64,000 bases of DNA from DAHVFK01 sp963755395 (GTDB taxonomy: Bacteria; Pseudomonadota; Gammaproteobacteria; Burkholderiales; SG8-39), in NCBI GenBank assembly GCA_963755395.1, contig CAVWJJ010000002.1:1488001-1552000 (forward strand), given 5' to 3'. Below the pieces are notes generated by a model, which saw only the letters and a list, made by a program, of their open reading frames with translations, was not told where the DNA came from and ran no database searches. The stretch's first letter is position 1. Each line of letters starts with the position of its first letter. A program made the position numbers and the translations under genes. Of this stretch, positions 1 through 11,083 are shown piece after piece.

Positions 1-54
1 GCGGCCTGCTTCGAGAAGGGCCGGCTCGAGCGGCTGCTGAAGGTGGCGTCGTGA
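1..54 (+). CDS. C-terminal end of an upstream gene, probably the partner ABC transporter ATPase (DppD/OppD type), partial
   Basis: Seventeen codons are open from the first base and end in a TGA at 52-54. The tail ends in GRLERLLKVAS. The next gene starts on a GTG that overlaps this stop, the tight coupling usual for the paired ATPases of peptide ABC transporters. The identity rests on that context alone; the fragment is too short for a family call. Confidence 0.5.
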   Translation, partial: AACFEKGRLERLLKVAS

Positions 55-1031
55 GCGCGGCGCCGCTGCTCGAAGTTAAGAACCTCAAGATGCACTTCCC
101 GGTGACCGAGGGGGTGATGGTTCGCAAGGTCGTGGCGACGGTCAAGGCGGTCGACGACGTCAGCTTTTCCCTGCAGCCGGGCGAGACGCTCGGCCTGGTG
201 GGCGAGTCCGGCTGCGGCAAGACCACCACGGGTCGCTGCATCCTGCAGCTCGAGAAGCCTACCGCAGGGGAGGTCATCTTCGAGGGCGAGGACCTGGCAA
301 CGCTCAACCGCAAGGGATTGATCGCCAAGCGCGAGCGGATGCAGGTGATCTTTCAGGACCCTTACAGTTCGCTCAATCCGCGCATGAAGGTAGGCTCGAT
401 CATCGGCGAGCCGATCAAGGTGCACGGCATCCTGCCCGACCGCAAGCAGCGCCAGGAGCGCGTCGCCGAGCTGCTCTCGGTGTGCGGCCTGAACCCGAAC
501 TTCATGGACCGCTACCCGCACGAGATGAGCGGGGGCCAGCGCCAGCGCGTGGGCATCGCGCGCGCACTGGCGCTCAACCCGCAGTTCATCGTCTGCGACG
601 AGGCGGTGTCGGCGCTCGACGTCTCGATCCAGGCGCAGGTGATCAACCTGCTCGAGGACCTGCGCGACAAGTTCAATCTTTCCTATCTTTTCATCGCGCA
701 CGATCTGAGCGTGGTGCGCCACCTGTGCCACCGCGTCGCGGTGATGTATCTCGGCAAGCTGGTCGAGCTGGCCGACTCGGACGAGCTGTTCGAGCACCCC
801 AAGCACCCCTACACCAGGGCGCTGCTCGAGGCGGTCCCGATCCCGGACCCCACGCTCGAAAAGGCACGTGTGCACCGCATCATGCAGGGCGAAGTACCCA
901 GCCCGATGAACCCGCCCCGCGGCTGCGTGTTCCACCCGCGCTGCCCGCTGGCGGTGGACAGCTGCAAGCGGGAGATGCCGCAATCGCGCGAATTGCGGCC
1001 CGGGCATTGGGTCGCCTGCCCCAGGGTCTAG
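51..1031 (+). CDS. Oligopeptide/dipeptide ABC transporter ATP-binding protein (DppF/OppF type)
   Basis: A 326-residue ATPase that would power uptake of a peptide-like solute at the inner membrane. The Walker A motif GESGCGKTT lies near residue 52, the ABC signature MSGGQRQRVGIARAL near 160, and the Walker B motif FIVCDEAVSALD near 180, followed by the switch His in FIAHDL. The C-terminal region, with RGCVFHPRCPLA, is the oligopeptide-transporter C-terminal extension. The GTG start overlaps the preceding stop. A binding protein and two permeases follow on the same strand, so this is one transport operon. The substrate cannot be read from the sequence; peptides, nickel or other compounds are possible. 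Confidence 0.93.
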   Translation: MSAAPLLEVKNLKMHFPVTEGVMVRKVVATVKAVDDVSFSLQPGETLGLVGESGCGKTTTGRCILQLEKPTAGEVIFEGEDLATLNRKGLIAKRERMQVIFQDPYSSLNPRMKVGSIIGEPIKVHGILPDRKQRQERVAELLSVCGLNPNFMDRYPHEMSGGQRQRVGIARALALNPQFIVCDEAVSALDVSIQAQVINLLEDLRDKFNLSYLFIAHDLSVVRHLCHRVAVMYLGKLVELADSDELFEHPKHPYTRALLEAVPIPDPTLEKARVHRIMQGEVPSPMNPPRGCVFHPRCPLAVDSCKREMPQSRELRPGHWVACPRV

Positions 1032-1129
1032 CGCCCCAGGAATTGGTGCTTGGAGGCGTGCGTCAGGCTGGTATAGACTGGCTGCAAGAAAAAAACAGAA
1101 AGATGCAAGACAACAGAGGAGGGAGGCCA

Positions 1130-2749
1130 ATGAAAGGCATTCGAGTCAAGGCGCTGTGCGCAATCGTCGCCGGCGTCGCCATCGGCGTCGGCGCGTCGGG
1201 CCAAGCGTCAGCGGAGACGCCCAAATACGGGGGAATCCTGAAATACGTGGTGCCCGACGAGCCACCAAGCTTCGACGGGCATATTGAAACGACCTTTGCC
1301 CTGATCCATCCGGTCAGGCCGTTCTACAGCGTCCTGATCAAGGTCAATCCCGAGAATCCGTCGTCCACGACGGACTTCGTGTGCGACGTCTGCGTCGGCA
1401 AGGTGCCCGAGCCGACCGACGACGGCAAGCTCTACACCTTCAAGATCCGCGATGACGTCAAGTTCCACAGCGGCGAGAAGATGACCGCGCAGGACGTTCT
1501 CGCGACCTACCGGAAGATCATCTTCCCGCCCGCCGGCGAGCCGAGCGCGCGCAAGGCATTCTTCTCCATGGTGGAGAGCGTGAGCGCGCCGGACGACCAC
1601 ACGGTCGTGTTCAAGCTCAAATACCCGTCGGGCGCGTTCATCCCGGCGCTCGCGGTGCCGTTCAACTGGATCTACGAGAAGGCAAAGCTCGACAAGGACA
1701 TTCACTGGTACGAGACCCACATCGACGGCTCCGGCGCCTTCATGTTCGACAAGAGGGAGGCGGGCGCGTTCATCAGCGGCAAGCGCGATCCCAACTATTA
1801 CGTCAAGGGCAGGCCCTATCTCGACGGCTTCCAGGCGATCTTCGCCAAGAAGGAGTCGCTCAGGGTGCAGGCGATCCGAGGCGACCGCGCGGCGATCGAG
1901 TTCCGCGGCTTTCCGCCGAAGTCGCGCGACGACCTGGTCGCGGCGCTGGGCGACAAGATCACGGTCGAGGAAAGCGACTGGAACTGCGTGCTGCTGATGA
2001 CGGTCAACCACAAGAAGAAGCCCTGGGACGACGTGCGCGCACGCCGGGCGCTGACACTGGCGGTCGACCGCTGGGGCGGCTCGAAGTACCTGTCCAGGAT
2101 CGCGATCGTGAAGACCGTCGGCGGAATCGCCTTCCCGGGCTCTCCGCTCGCGGCGACGAAGCAGGAGCTCGAGCAGATCGCCGGCTACTGGCCCGACCTC
2201 AACAAGTCGCGCGCCGAGGCGCGCCGCCTGCTGAAGGAAGCCGGCGTCGACCTGTCGAAGACCTACTATCTGAACAACCGCGCAGTCGACCAGCCGTACA
2301 AGATCGTCGGCACCTGGCTGCTCGACCAGTGGAAGCAGGTGGGCCTGAAATTCGACCAGCACGTGTTCCCGACCGGGCCGTTCTACGCCGAGCTGCGCAA
2401 GAAAAAGGACTACGACGTGTCGCTGGACTTCAACTGCCAGTCGGTGGTCAACCCGCTGGTCGACGTGTCGAAGTTCATCTCCGACGACCGCGCGGGAAAC
2501 AACTACGGCAGCTACATCGACCGGGACGTCGACGCGGCGTTCGACAAGATGAACCGCACCGCCGACCCGGCGGAGCAGCGCAAATACATGCGCGAGATGG
2601 AAAAGCTGACGCTCGATACGCACGCCAATGCGTTCATCACCCTGTGGTGGTATCGGATCATCCCGCACCGCTCCTACGTGAAGGGCTGGAAGATAAGCCC
2701 GAGCCACTACCTCAACCAGTCGCTGGACAATGTTTGGCTTGACTTGTAG
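1130..2749 (+). CDS. ABC transporter substrate-binding protein, family 5 (peptide/nickel type)
   Basis: A 539-residue periplasmic solute-binding protein for the adjoining transporter. The first 28 residues form a signal peptide (basic start, hydrophobic core, cleavage likely after GQASA). The mature protein starts with the family-5 pattern KYGGILKYVV...EPPSFDGH and carries the family landmarks DDVKFHSGEKMTAQDV and RRALTLAVDR. The ATG at 1130 is preceded by GAGGAGGGA at good spacing; an in-frame ATG 28 bases upstream has no such site. The reading frame stays open far upstream inside the ATPase gene, but that part is not coding. It is followed by a strong GC hairpin and then the permeases. The ligand is unknown. 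Confidence 0.92.
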   Translation: MKGIRVKALCAIVAGVAIGVGASGQASAETPKYGGILKYVVPDEPPSFDGHIETTFALIHPVRPFYSVLIKVNPENPSSTTDFVCDVCVGKVPEPTDDGKLYTFKIRDDVKFHSGEKMTAQDVLATYRKIIFPPAGEPSARKAFFSMVESVSAPDDHTVVFKLKYPSGAFIPALAVPFNWIYEKAKLDKDIHWYETHIDGSGAFMFDKREAGAFISGKRDPNYYVKGRPYLDGFQAIFAKKESLRVQAIRGDRAAIEFRGFPPKSRDDLVAALGDKITVEESDWNCVLLMTVNHKKKPWDDVRARRALTLAVDRWGGSKYLSRIAIVKTVGGIAFPGSPLAATKQELEQIAGYWPDLNKSRAEARRLLKEAGVDLSKTYYLNNRAVDQPYKIVGTWLLDQWKQVGLKFDQHVFPTGPFYAELRKKKDYDVSLDFNCQSVVNPLVDVSKFISDDRAGNNYGSYIDRDVDAAFDKMNRTADPAEQRKYMREMEKLTLDTHANAFITLWWYRIIPHRSYVKGWKISPSHYLNQSLDNVWLDL

Positions 2750-2767
2750 AGCTCGCTAGCCGGAACG

Positions 2768-2797
2768 CGCCGCCCGCGGCCAAGGCCGCGGGCGGCG
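2768..2797 (+). other. Intercistronic GC-rich hairpin between binding-protein and permease genes
   Basis: Perfect 14-bp arms (CGCCGCCCGCGGCC and its reverse complement) are separated by only two bases and followed by no T run. It lies between the stop of the binding-protein gene and the first permease start. Such hairpins commonly protect the upstream mRNA or reduce read-through, giving more binding protein than permease. That role is inferred. Confidence 0.6.
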
Positions 2798-2816
2798 TCG
2801 TATTGGGAACCCGAAG

Positions 2817-3788
2817 ATGTACCGCTACATCCTCAAGCGCCTGCTGCTGATGATCCCGACGCTGTTCGGGGCGGCGGTGCTGGTGTTCACCCTGCTGCGC
2901 CTGATCCCGGGCGATACCTGCGAGCTGCGGCTGGCAGGCTCGGGTGGCTACTTCGACCAGTCGGCGCTCGACATCTGCCGGCACGACATGGGAATCGACC
3001 AGCCGAAACTGGTGCAGTTCTGGAATTTCATCTGGGGCATCGTGCGTTTCGACTTCGGCAAGTCGATGTGGACCGGGCAGCCGATCGTGTCCGAGATGGC
3101 GATGCGCTTCCAGCTTTCGATGGAGATAGCGATCGTCGCGACGATCGTGGCGATCCTGGTCTCGGTGCCGCTGGGAACGATCTCGGCGGTGAAGCAGAAC
3201 ACCTGGATCGACTACATGGTGCGCGCGATCAGCATCGCCGGCATCGCCATGCCGTCGTTCTGGCTCGGCATCCTGATCATTCTCGGCCTGTTGATCGGCA
3301 CGCAACACTTTCTCGGCACGCCGTGGATGCCTCCGATTACCTATGTCCCGATCTGGGTCAATCCGATGAAAAATCTGGCGCTGATTGTCTGGCCGGCGAT
3401 CGCCACCGGGTACCGCTACTCGGCGGTGGCGACACGCATGACGCGCTCGGCCATGCTCGAGGTGCTGCGCGAGGATTACGTGCGCACCGCGCGCGCCAAG
3501 GGCCTGTGGGACAAGCTCATCATCCGGCGCCATGCGCTCAAGAATGCGATGCTGCCGGTGATCACGGTGATCGGGATCGAGTTCGCGTTCCTGATCGGCG
3601 GCCTGGTGGTGACCGAGCAGGTGTTCAACCTGAACGGCCTGGGCAAGCTGTTCGTCGAGTCGGTCACCAACAACGACTATTCCATGACCCAGGCGCTGGT
3701 GATGCTGGTGGTGATGATCTTCCTGTTCGTCAACCTGCTGGTCGACATCCTCTACGCCTGGCTCGACCCGCGCATCCGTTACCGCTAG
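2817..3788 (+). CDS. Peptide-type ABC transporter permease, DppB-like
   Basis: A 323-residue inner-membrane permease. It starts MYRYILKRLLLMIPTLFGAA, the usual N-terminus of DppB-type permeases, and has about six hydrophobic segments. The EAA loop that contacts the ATPase is visible as EVLREDYVRTARAKGL near residue 220, and the C-terminal signature GGLVVTEQVFNLNGLG follows. It sits 67 bases after the binding-protein gene, across the hairpin, and 14 bases before the second permease. It is expected to form the translocation channel with that DppC-like partner. Confidence 0.93.
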   Translation: MYRYILKRLLLMIPTLFGAAVLVFTLLRLIPGDTCELRLAGSGGYFDQSALDICRHDMGIDQPKLVQFWNFIWGIVRFDFGKSMWTGQPIVSEMAMRFQLSMEIAIVATIVAILVSVPLGTISAVKQNTWIDYMVRAISIAGIAMPSFWLGILIILGLLIGTQHFLGTPWMPPITYVPIWVNPMKNLALIVWPAIATGYRYSAVATRMTRSAMLEVLREDYVRTARAKGLWDKLIIRRHALKNAMLPVITVIGIEFAFLIGGLVVTEQVFNLNGLGKLFVESVTNNDYSMTQALVMLVVMIFLFVNLLVDILYAWLDPRIRYR

Positions 3789-3802
3789 AAGGGCAATCCG
3801 CA

Positions 3803-4696
3803 ATGGCCGTCACCAGCGCCGACATCGACACGCAGCTTGCCGCGGCGCGGCAACCTTTCGGCAAGGCCGCGCTGACCCTGATGCGCCAGCAGCCGCTCGG
3901 CACGGTGAGTGCGCTGATGGTGATCGGAATGATCCTGATGGCGGTGTTTGCGCGGCAGATCGCGCCCTACGATCCGGTCGCCAATCACTACGAGTTCATG
4001 CAGCTTGCGCCGAGCGCGAAATTCTGGCTCGGCACCGACCAGTTCGGGCGCGACATCCTGTCGCGCATCATCTGGGGCGCCCGCACGGCGCTGTTCATCG
4101 GCTTTTCCTGCGCCTTCATCGGGTCGTTCGCCGGCCTGGTCCTGGGCGTGACCAGCGCCTACTTCGGCGGCTGGTTCGACCTGATCTTCCAGCGCGTGAT
4201 GGACGTCTTTCTCGCCTTCCCGCTGATCATCATGGCGCTCGCAGTGGTGGCAATTTACGGCACCGGAGCGCAGAACGTCATCATCGCCATCACGATTCCG
4301 CTCATCCCGCGCTGCGCGCGGGTGGTGCGCTCGAGCGCGCTCGCGATCCGAGAAATCCCCTACGTCGACGCGGCACGCGCGCTCGGCTTCGGCCACATGC
4401 GGATTATCCTGCGCCACATGGCGCCGAACTGCATGGCGCCGTTCCTGATCATGCTCACCACCTTCCTTGGCCAGGCGATCCTGCTCGAGGCCACGCTGTC
4501 CTATCTAGGGCTCGGAGTGCAGGAGCCGACTCCGGCCTGGGGCCTGATGCTGCAGGGTGGCGCGGAGGAGTACGCCGAGAGCGCGCCCTGGATCGCGATC
4601 TTCCCCGGGCTCGCCATCACGCTCGCGGTGTTCGCCTTCAACCTGTTCGGTGACTCGCTGCGCGACACGCTCGATCCCAAGCTGCGCAGTCGCTAG
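3803..4696 (+). CDS. Peptide-type ABC transporter permease, DppC-like
   Basis: A 297-residue second permease. It has a soluble N-terminus, one membrane segment, the DppC-family motif GTDQFGRDILSR near residue 77, and a BPD_transp_1 domain with the EAA loop IREIPYVDAARALGFG. The ATG at 3803 follows the DppB stop by 14 bases; the frame is open much further upstream inside dppB but is not coding there. The gene ends in the sequence LDPKLRSR. Its last four bases overlap the end of the convergent panE-like gene. With the neighbours it completes a binding-protein-dependent importer. Confidence 0.93.
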   Translation: MAVTSADIDTQLAAARQPFGKAALTLMRQQPLGTVSALMVIGMILMAVFARQIAPYDPVANHYEFMQLAPSAKFWLGTDQFGRDILSRIIWGARTALFIGFSCAFIGSFAGLVLGVTSAYFGGWFDLIFQRVMDVFLAFPLIIMALAVVAIYGTGAQNVIIAITIPLIPRCARVVRSSALAIREIPYVDAARALGFGHMRIILRHMAPNCMAPFLIMLTTFLGQAILLEATLSYLGLGVQEPTPAWGLMLQGGAEEYAESAPWIAIFPGLAITLAVFAFNLFGDSLRDTLDPKLRSR

Positions 4697-5667
4697 GCGT
4701 TCGTCCCCGCGCGCAGGCGCAACAGGCCGAGCAGACTCTCGGTGAAGGGCGCGGCGACGCCGGCCTTGCCAGCAATCTCGAGCGTGCCGGCGAGCAGGCC
4801 GTCGATCTCGAGTGCCTTGCCCGCCTCGAGGTCCTGCAGCATCGAGGTCTTGAAGCGTCCCAGCACGCGCGCCATGTCGATGCGCGCCTCCGGGTCGATG
4901 TCGGCGTCGACCCCGACCGCACGCCCGATCGCCAGCACCTCGCGCATGATCGAGACCATGTAGCCCTTGACCAGCGGGTCGGCGATCAGCCGATCGGCGG
5001 TGGCGAGGGTTAGGGCGGAGACCGGGTTGAAGCTGACGTTGCCGAGTAGCTTGACCCAGAATTCCTTTTCGATTGCATCGCTGCGCAGCACTTCGAAGCC
5101 GGCGCTGCCGAGCGCTTCGGCGAGACGCTCGGTGCGCCCGGTGTTGCGGCCGCCCGGCTCGCCCAGGATCAGCCGCCGGCCCTGGTTGTGGCTGATGGTG
5201 CCCGGCGCGATGGTCGAGGCGGCGAGGTGAATGACGCAGCCAACGATGCGCTCAGTGGGCATGGCCCGCGCGAGCGCCCCACGGGGATCTAGGCTCTCGA
5301 GCCTGAGCCTGCCGCCGCCGTAGGGCAGGCGGTCGAAGAACCACCACGGCACGCCGTTCATGGCGGTGACGATCGAGGTCTCGGGGCCGAGCAGTGGCCC
5401 GATCGAGGCCGCGACTTCGGGCAGGCTGTGGCCCTTCACGGTCACGATGACGTAGTCCTGCGCGCCGAGCTCGCGCGGATCGGCCTCGGCGCGCGGGTGC
5501 GCGGTGAGCGTCGCGCCGCTCTCGCGGCTGCGTATGCGCAGGCCGCGTTGCCGGATCGCCTCGAGCTGCGCGCCGCGCGCGACCACCCCGACCTCGTTCC
5601 CCGCTTCGGCCAGCCACGCGGCCATCAGTCCGCCGACCGAGCCCGCGCCGTAGATGCAGATCTTCAT
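4693..5667 (-). CDS. panE: 2-dehydropantoate 2-reductase (ketopantoate reductase family)
   Basis: A 324-residue protein of the ApbA/PanE family, which reduces ketopantoate to pantoate with NADPH for coenzyme A synthesis. The N-terminal dinucleotide fold shows CIYGAGSVGGLMAAWLAEAG; VTVKGHSLPEV and MNGVPWWFF match the family's substrate-binding segments, and KEFWVKLLGNVSFNP holds the conserved Lys and Asn of the C-terminal domain. It is convergent with the transporter operon and overlaps dppC by four bases. Many bacteria carry several paralogues whose substrates are untested, so the exact reaction is less sure than the family. Confidence 0.85.
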   Translation of the reverse strand: MKICIYGAGSVGGLMAAWLAEAGNEVGVVARGAQLEAIRQRGLRIRSRESGATLTAHPRAEADPRELGAQDYVIVTVKGHSLPEVAASIGPLLGPETSIVTAMNGVPWWFFDRLPYGGGRLRLESLDPRGALARAMPTERIVGCVIHLAASTIAPGTISHNQGRRLILGEPGGRNTGRTERLAEALGSAGFEVLRSDAIEKEFWVKLLGNVSFNPVSALTLATADRLIADPLVKGYMVSIMREVLAIGRAVGVDADIDPEARIDMARVLGRFKTSMLQDLEAGKALEIDGLLAGTLEIAGKAGVAAPFTESLLGLLRLRAGTNA

Positions 5668-5725
5668 TCCATCTGGGGGACTATTCCTAGCGCGGCTGTA
5701 CGCCGCCGGACCCCTGACTGTAGAT

Positions 5726-6091
5726 TCAAGTGATATAGAATCGTTTCACCAGATTGCCATGGGCATCGTTGGCGAAGACGGCGTAAGTGTAGGTGGCCGC
5801 CTTCGTCTTGTAGAGAAGCGGGAACTGGTATTTATCGCCCAGGTACGTCCCCGAAATCACGAGACTCGGGTTGGTCGACGCGTAGGGGTTGCTCGACGGC
5901 TGCGTGAGCGTGAGCGCAGGAATCACTGGCGCGAGGACACGCGTTGCGGGCGCGTACGATTTTGGCGAAGGCGGTTGCCAAGGGTGGGCTTGCATGCTTG
6001 ACCCTGTGACAGGCTGCACGACCGGGTTGCCCGCCCACGCGCAAGCCGCTGCGAGGTACAGCATAGCGAACGTAATCTTGCCCCGAACCAT
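5726..6091 (-). CDS. Small secreted hypothetical protein
   Basis: A 121-residue protein of unknown function. I choose the start MVRGKITFAMLYLAAACAWA because it begins a clean signal peptide and the bases GGGGGA lie six to eleven upstream; an alternative ATG lies two codons earlier. The mature part is short, rich in Pro, Ser and Thr, and ends in a beta-rich stretch (TKAATYTYAVFANDAHGN). I recognise no family. It stands alone between panE and the divergent msrA, so context gives no hint. Confidence 0.6.
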   Translation of the reverse strand: MVRGKITFAMLYLAAACAWAGNPVVQPVTGSSMQAHPWQPPSPKSYAPATRVLAPVIPALTLTQPSSNPYASTNPSLVISGTYLGDKYQFPLLYKTKAATYTYAVFANDAHGNLVKRFYIT

Positions 6092-6279
6092 GGCCATCCC
6101 CCGGAGGTTACCTGTAGGCTGCATTTTCTCAGCAAACGCAGGCAAGCGGAACGGTGTCTCTATCGACTGGGCTCATTCGAATCGAACGAAGCCATGGCGC
6201 GCCGACCGGGTGCTATCCTCGTGTCAGGATCCGCGCCGCCGGACGACCAATCGGCGTACGCAACCCGAGGAGCCAAGCC

Positions 6280-6933
6280 ATGTTCGGATTCAAGAAGATG
6301 ACGCAGCTGCTTCCCGCCGGACGCACCCTGTCAGGCCGGAGCGACAGGATGCCGGTGCCCGACGCGCATTTCGTCAACGGTCATCGGCTCAAGCCGCCGT
6401 TTCCGCAGGCGCTCGAGCAGGCGGTGTTCGGTATGGGCTGCTTCTGGGGTGCGGAGCGCCTGTTCTGGCAAACGCCGGGTGTATATGCGACCGCGGTCGG
6501 CTACGCCGGCGGCGAGACGCCGAACCCGACCTACGAGGAAGTGTGCAGCGGCTGCACCAACCACACCGAGGCGGTGCTGGTGGTGTTCGACCCGAGCGTC
6601 GTTTCGTACGACGCGTTACTGAAGGTGTTCTGGGAGGGGCACGATCCGACCCAGGGCATGCGTCAGGGCAACGATGCCGGCACGCAGTACCGCTCGGCAA
6701 TCTATGCCTACGGCGACGATCAACTGCGGGCCGCGCTGGCTTCGAAGCAGGCTTTCGAGAAGGAGCTCCTCAAGCGGGGCTTCGGCAAGGTCACGACCGA
6801 GATCCGCGCCGCGCCGGCGTTCTACTACGCCGAGGACTACCACCAGCAGTACCTGGGCAAGAACCCGAACGGCTACTGCGGCCTGGGCGGCACCGGCGTT
6901 TCCTGCCCGACGGGAATGCTGGCCAAGGCCTGA
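6280..6933 (+). CDS. msrA: Peptide methionine-S-sulfoxide reductase MsrA
   Basis: A 217-residue enzyme that repairs oxidised methionine (S epimer) in proteins. The catalytic Cys54 lies in GMGCFWGAE. The landmarks VGYAGGETPNPTYEEVCSG, HTEAV and GNDAGTQYRSAIY are all present, and resolving cysteines occur in GYCGLGGTGVSCP at the C-terminus. The N-terminal 45 residues extend beyond the catalytic core, as in the E. coli-type long MsrA, with no clear signal peptide. GAGGAG precedes the ATG. The stop overlaps the next start (TGATG), so it is cotranscribed with the S4 protein. Confidence 0.95.
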   Translation: MFGFKKMTQLLPAGRTLSGRSDRMPVPDAHFVNGHRLKPPFPQALEQAVFGMGCFWGAERLFWQTPGVYATAVGYAGGETPNPTYEEVCSGCTNHTEAVLVVFDPSVVSYDALLKVFWEGHDPTQGMRQGNDAGTQYRSAIYAYGDDQLRAALASKQAFEKELLKRGFGKVTTEIRAAPAFYYAEDYHQQYLGKNPNGYCGLGGTGVSCPTGMLAKA

Positions 6934-7304
6934 TGCGGCTCGACAAGTGGCTCTGGGCCGCGCGCTTCTTCAAGACGCGCTCGCTCGCGCAGCAGGCGAT
7001 CGAAGCGGGCAGGGTGCGGCTCGCGGGCGAGCGCGCGAAACCGGCGAAGGAGGTAAGTCCCGGCGATCGGCTCTCGATCCGGATCGGCGATGCCGAATGG
7101 GAGGTCACGCTGCGCGCGCTTTCGGAGCGGCGCGGCCCGGCCGCTCAGGCACGCACGCTGTACGAGGAAAGCGAGGAGAGCGCGCGCCGGCGTGAGGCGC
7201 GCCGCGCCGAGCGCGTCCTGACGGTCGAGCCGGCGCGCGAACTTCACGGGCGACCGACCAAGAGGGACCGCCGCAACCTCGAGCGTCTGCGGCGCGGCGA
7301 CTGA
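6933..7304 (+). CDS. hslR: S4-domain RNA-binding protein, Hsp15/HslR-like
   Basis: A 123-residue basic protein. The S4 RNA-binding domain fills residues 1-65 (MRLDKWLWAARFFKTRSLAQ, then GRVRLAGERAKPAKEVSPGD), followed by a highly charged Arg-rich tail ending in RRNLERLRRGD. Length and layout match Hsp15, which binds 50S subunits carrying a stranded nascent chain and helps recycle them. It is translationally coupled to msrA, so both may belong to a protein-damage response. The symbol is by resemblance. Confidence 0.85.
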   Translation: MRLDKWLWAARFFKTRSLAQQAIEAGRVRLAGERAKPAKEVSPGDRLSIRIGDAEWEVTLRALSERRGPAAQARTLYEESEESARRREARRAERVLTVEPARELHGRPTKRDRRNLERLRRGD

Positions 7305-7313
7305 CGTCCCGCC

Positions 7314-7646
7314 CTATTTTCTCTTGAGCATGGTCTGGGCGTCGTCGACGACCTTGAACGGGCTCCTGCCCCACAGGATCGCGCCGTAGAAGAAGGTCTC
7401 GAGCTTGGCGTCGTTGAGTGCCCGCCACTGGTACTGGTTGACCAGGATCACCTGGCCGGTCATGCCGAGGTCGCCGATCACCGTGAAGTGGGCCTCCTGG
7501 ACCGGCTTTTGGGGCGGCTTGTCCCACTTGACCGGATCGACGCGCGAGATGGAGCCTGGCTGCTCGCCGGGGAAGACGTCGAACGAGCCGTGGCAGCCGT
7601 CCTGGCTGCGCAACGAGCATGCAAGGCGGCTGCCGCGCGGTGGCAT
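7314..7646 (-). CDS. Hypothetical protein downstream of acnA
   Basis: A 110-residue protein that I do not recognise. It follows the acnA stop by 15 bases on the same strand, so it is probably last in that operon. The C-terminal 70 residues (HFTVIGDLGMTGQVILVNQY and on to VVDDAQTMLKRK) look like a compact folded domain. The first 30 residues are less convincing and the start is uncertain, because single-base errors are frequent just upstream and no clear ribosome-binding site is seen. No signal peptide or membrane segment is visible. Confidence 0.5.
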   Translation of the reverse strand: MPPRGSRLACSLRSQDGCHGSFDVFPGEQPGSISRVDPVKWDKPPQKPVQEAHFTVIGDLGMTGQVILVNQYQWRALNDAKLETFFYGAILWGRSPFKVVDDAQTMLKRK

Positions 7647-7661
7647 CGGGCGGACCCGGGA

Positions 7662-10375
<2,714 letters not shown>

Positions 10376-10377
10376 GT

Positions 10378-10917
10378 TCAGGATCCCTTTTTCGATTGCA
10401 GGTATTGCGCGAAACTGCGGCTGCGGTAGGCGCCGCTGGCGACATATTCGCCGAGCAGCAGGAACTCCTTCGGGTCGTAGAGGGCGCCACGCTGAGTCAC
10501 CAGCGGCGTGCCGTCCAGGCCGTAGAAGATGAAGGTCGGCGTGTAGCGGATGCCGGCGGCGCGCGCGAACTCCTTCTCGATCAGGTTCTTGCCGTCGAAG
10601 CCGGTGATCATCTGGTCGCCGCGGGTGTCGATCTGGAACAGCTGGAAGTGCTTGCGGAAGTAGGCTTGCACGTCGGGGCGCGACAGGACCTCGCGCTTCA
10701 TGCGCGCGCAGTACGGGCAGTCGTCGAACTCGTACATCACCACGATTGCCTGCTTGCCCGCTTTCTTCGCGTCCGCCGCCTCGGCCTTCAGGTCGCCCAG
10801 GAAGGGGTGGAAGAAGAAGTCGATCGGGTCGCGGTACGCGGCTGCGGGCGCGGCGTTTGCGGCCGGCACGAGCAGGCACAGCAGAAGCAGCCACAGGCTG
10901 CGCAATTCACGAAGCAT
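10378..10917 (-). CDS. Periplasmic thioredoxin-fold protein (SoxW/DsbD-gamma-like)
   Basis: A 179-residue exported thiol protein. Residues 1-22 are a signal peptide ending PAANA. The thioredoxin-like motif is DDCPYC with Cys67 and Cys70, followed by the cis-Pro segment RYTPTFIFYGLDG. It resembles SoxW-type thioredoxins that reduce or repair periplasmic thiols. It lies in the mdh-prp-acnA operon, two bases before acnA, and its start overlaps the end of a 55-residue gene. Why a periplasmic thiol protein belongs to a propionate/TCA operon is unclear; a link to iron-sulfur enzymes would be speculation. Confidence 0.8.
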   Translation of the reverse strand: MLRELRSLWLLLLCLLVPAANAAPAAAYRDPIDFFFHPFLGDLKAEAADAKKAGKQAIVVMYEFDDCPYCARMKREVLSRPDVQAYFRKHFQLFQIDTRGDQMITGFDGKNLIEKEFARAAGIRYTPTFIFYGLDGTPLVTQRGALYDPKEFLLLGEYVASGAYRSRSFAQYLQSKKGS

Positions 10918-11074
10918 TCTTGTTCAGCTCCTCCAGCACGCGCCCGCGCTCCTCGAGCAGCGCGGCGAGCTGCTCGTCGCAGCGCGCGATCGGCGTAGGG
11001 TATTCGCGCACCTGCGCACAGAGATCGTCGAACTTGCGCATCAGCAAAAGCCGGTCTTCGTCGGCGCGAGGCAC
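10907..11074 (-). CDS. Small acidic/helical protein of 55 residues in the prp-acnA operon
   Basis: A short gene in a gap that otherwise looks empty. It begins GTG at 11074 with GAGGGGG just upstream, ten bases after the prpD stop, and ends at 10907 inside the start of the thioredoxin-fold gene (11-base overlap). The protein starts MPRADEDRLLLMRKF and ends LEEERGRVLEELNKNAS-like helix (actual run: LAALLEERGRVLEELNKN). It is rich in Leu, Glu and Arg with heptad-like spacing, suggesting a coiled coil. No signal peptide. Function unknown; the coupling on both sides supports it as real. Confidence 0.65.
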   Translation of the reverse strand: MPRADEDRLLLMRKFDDLCAQVREYPTPIARCDEQLAALLEERGRVLEELNKNAS

Positions 11075-11083
11075 GGCGCCCCC

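Noticed and set aside
1208..2707. Long open frames antisense to the transporter genes (also 2712-3803 and others)
   Set aside because: They mirror the strand with clear family motifs, have no recognisable domains and are typical of GC-rich DNA, where antisense frames lack stops.
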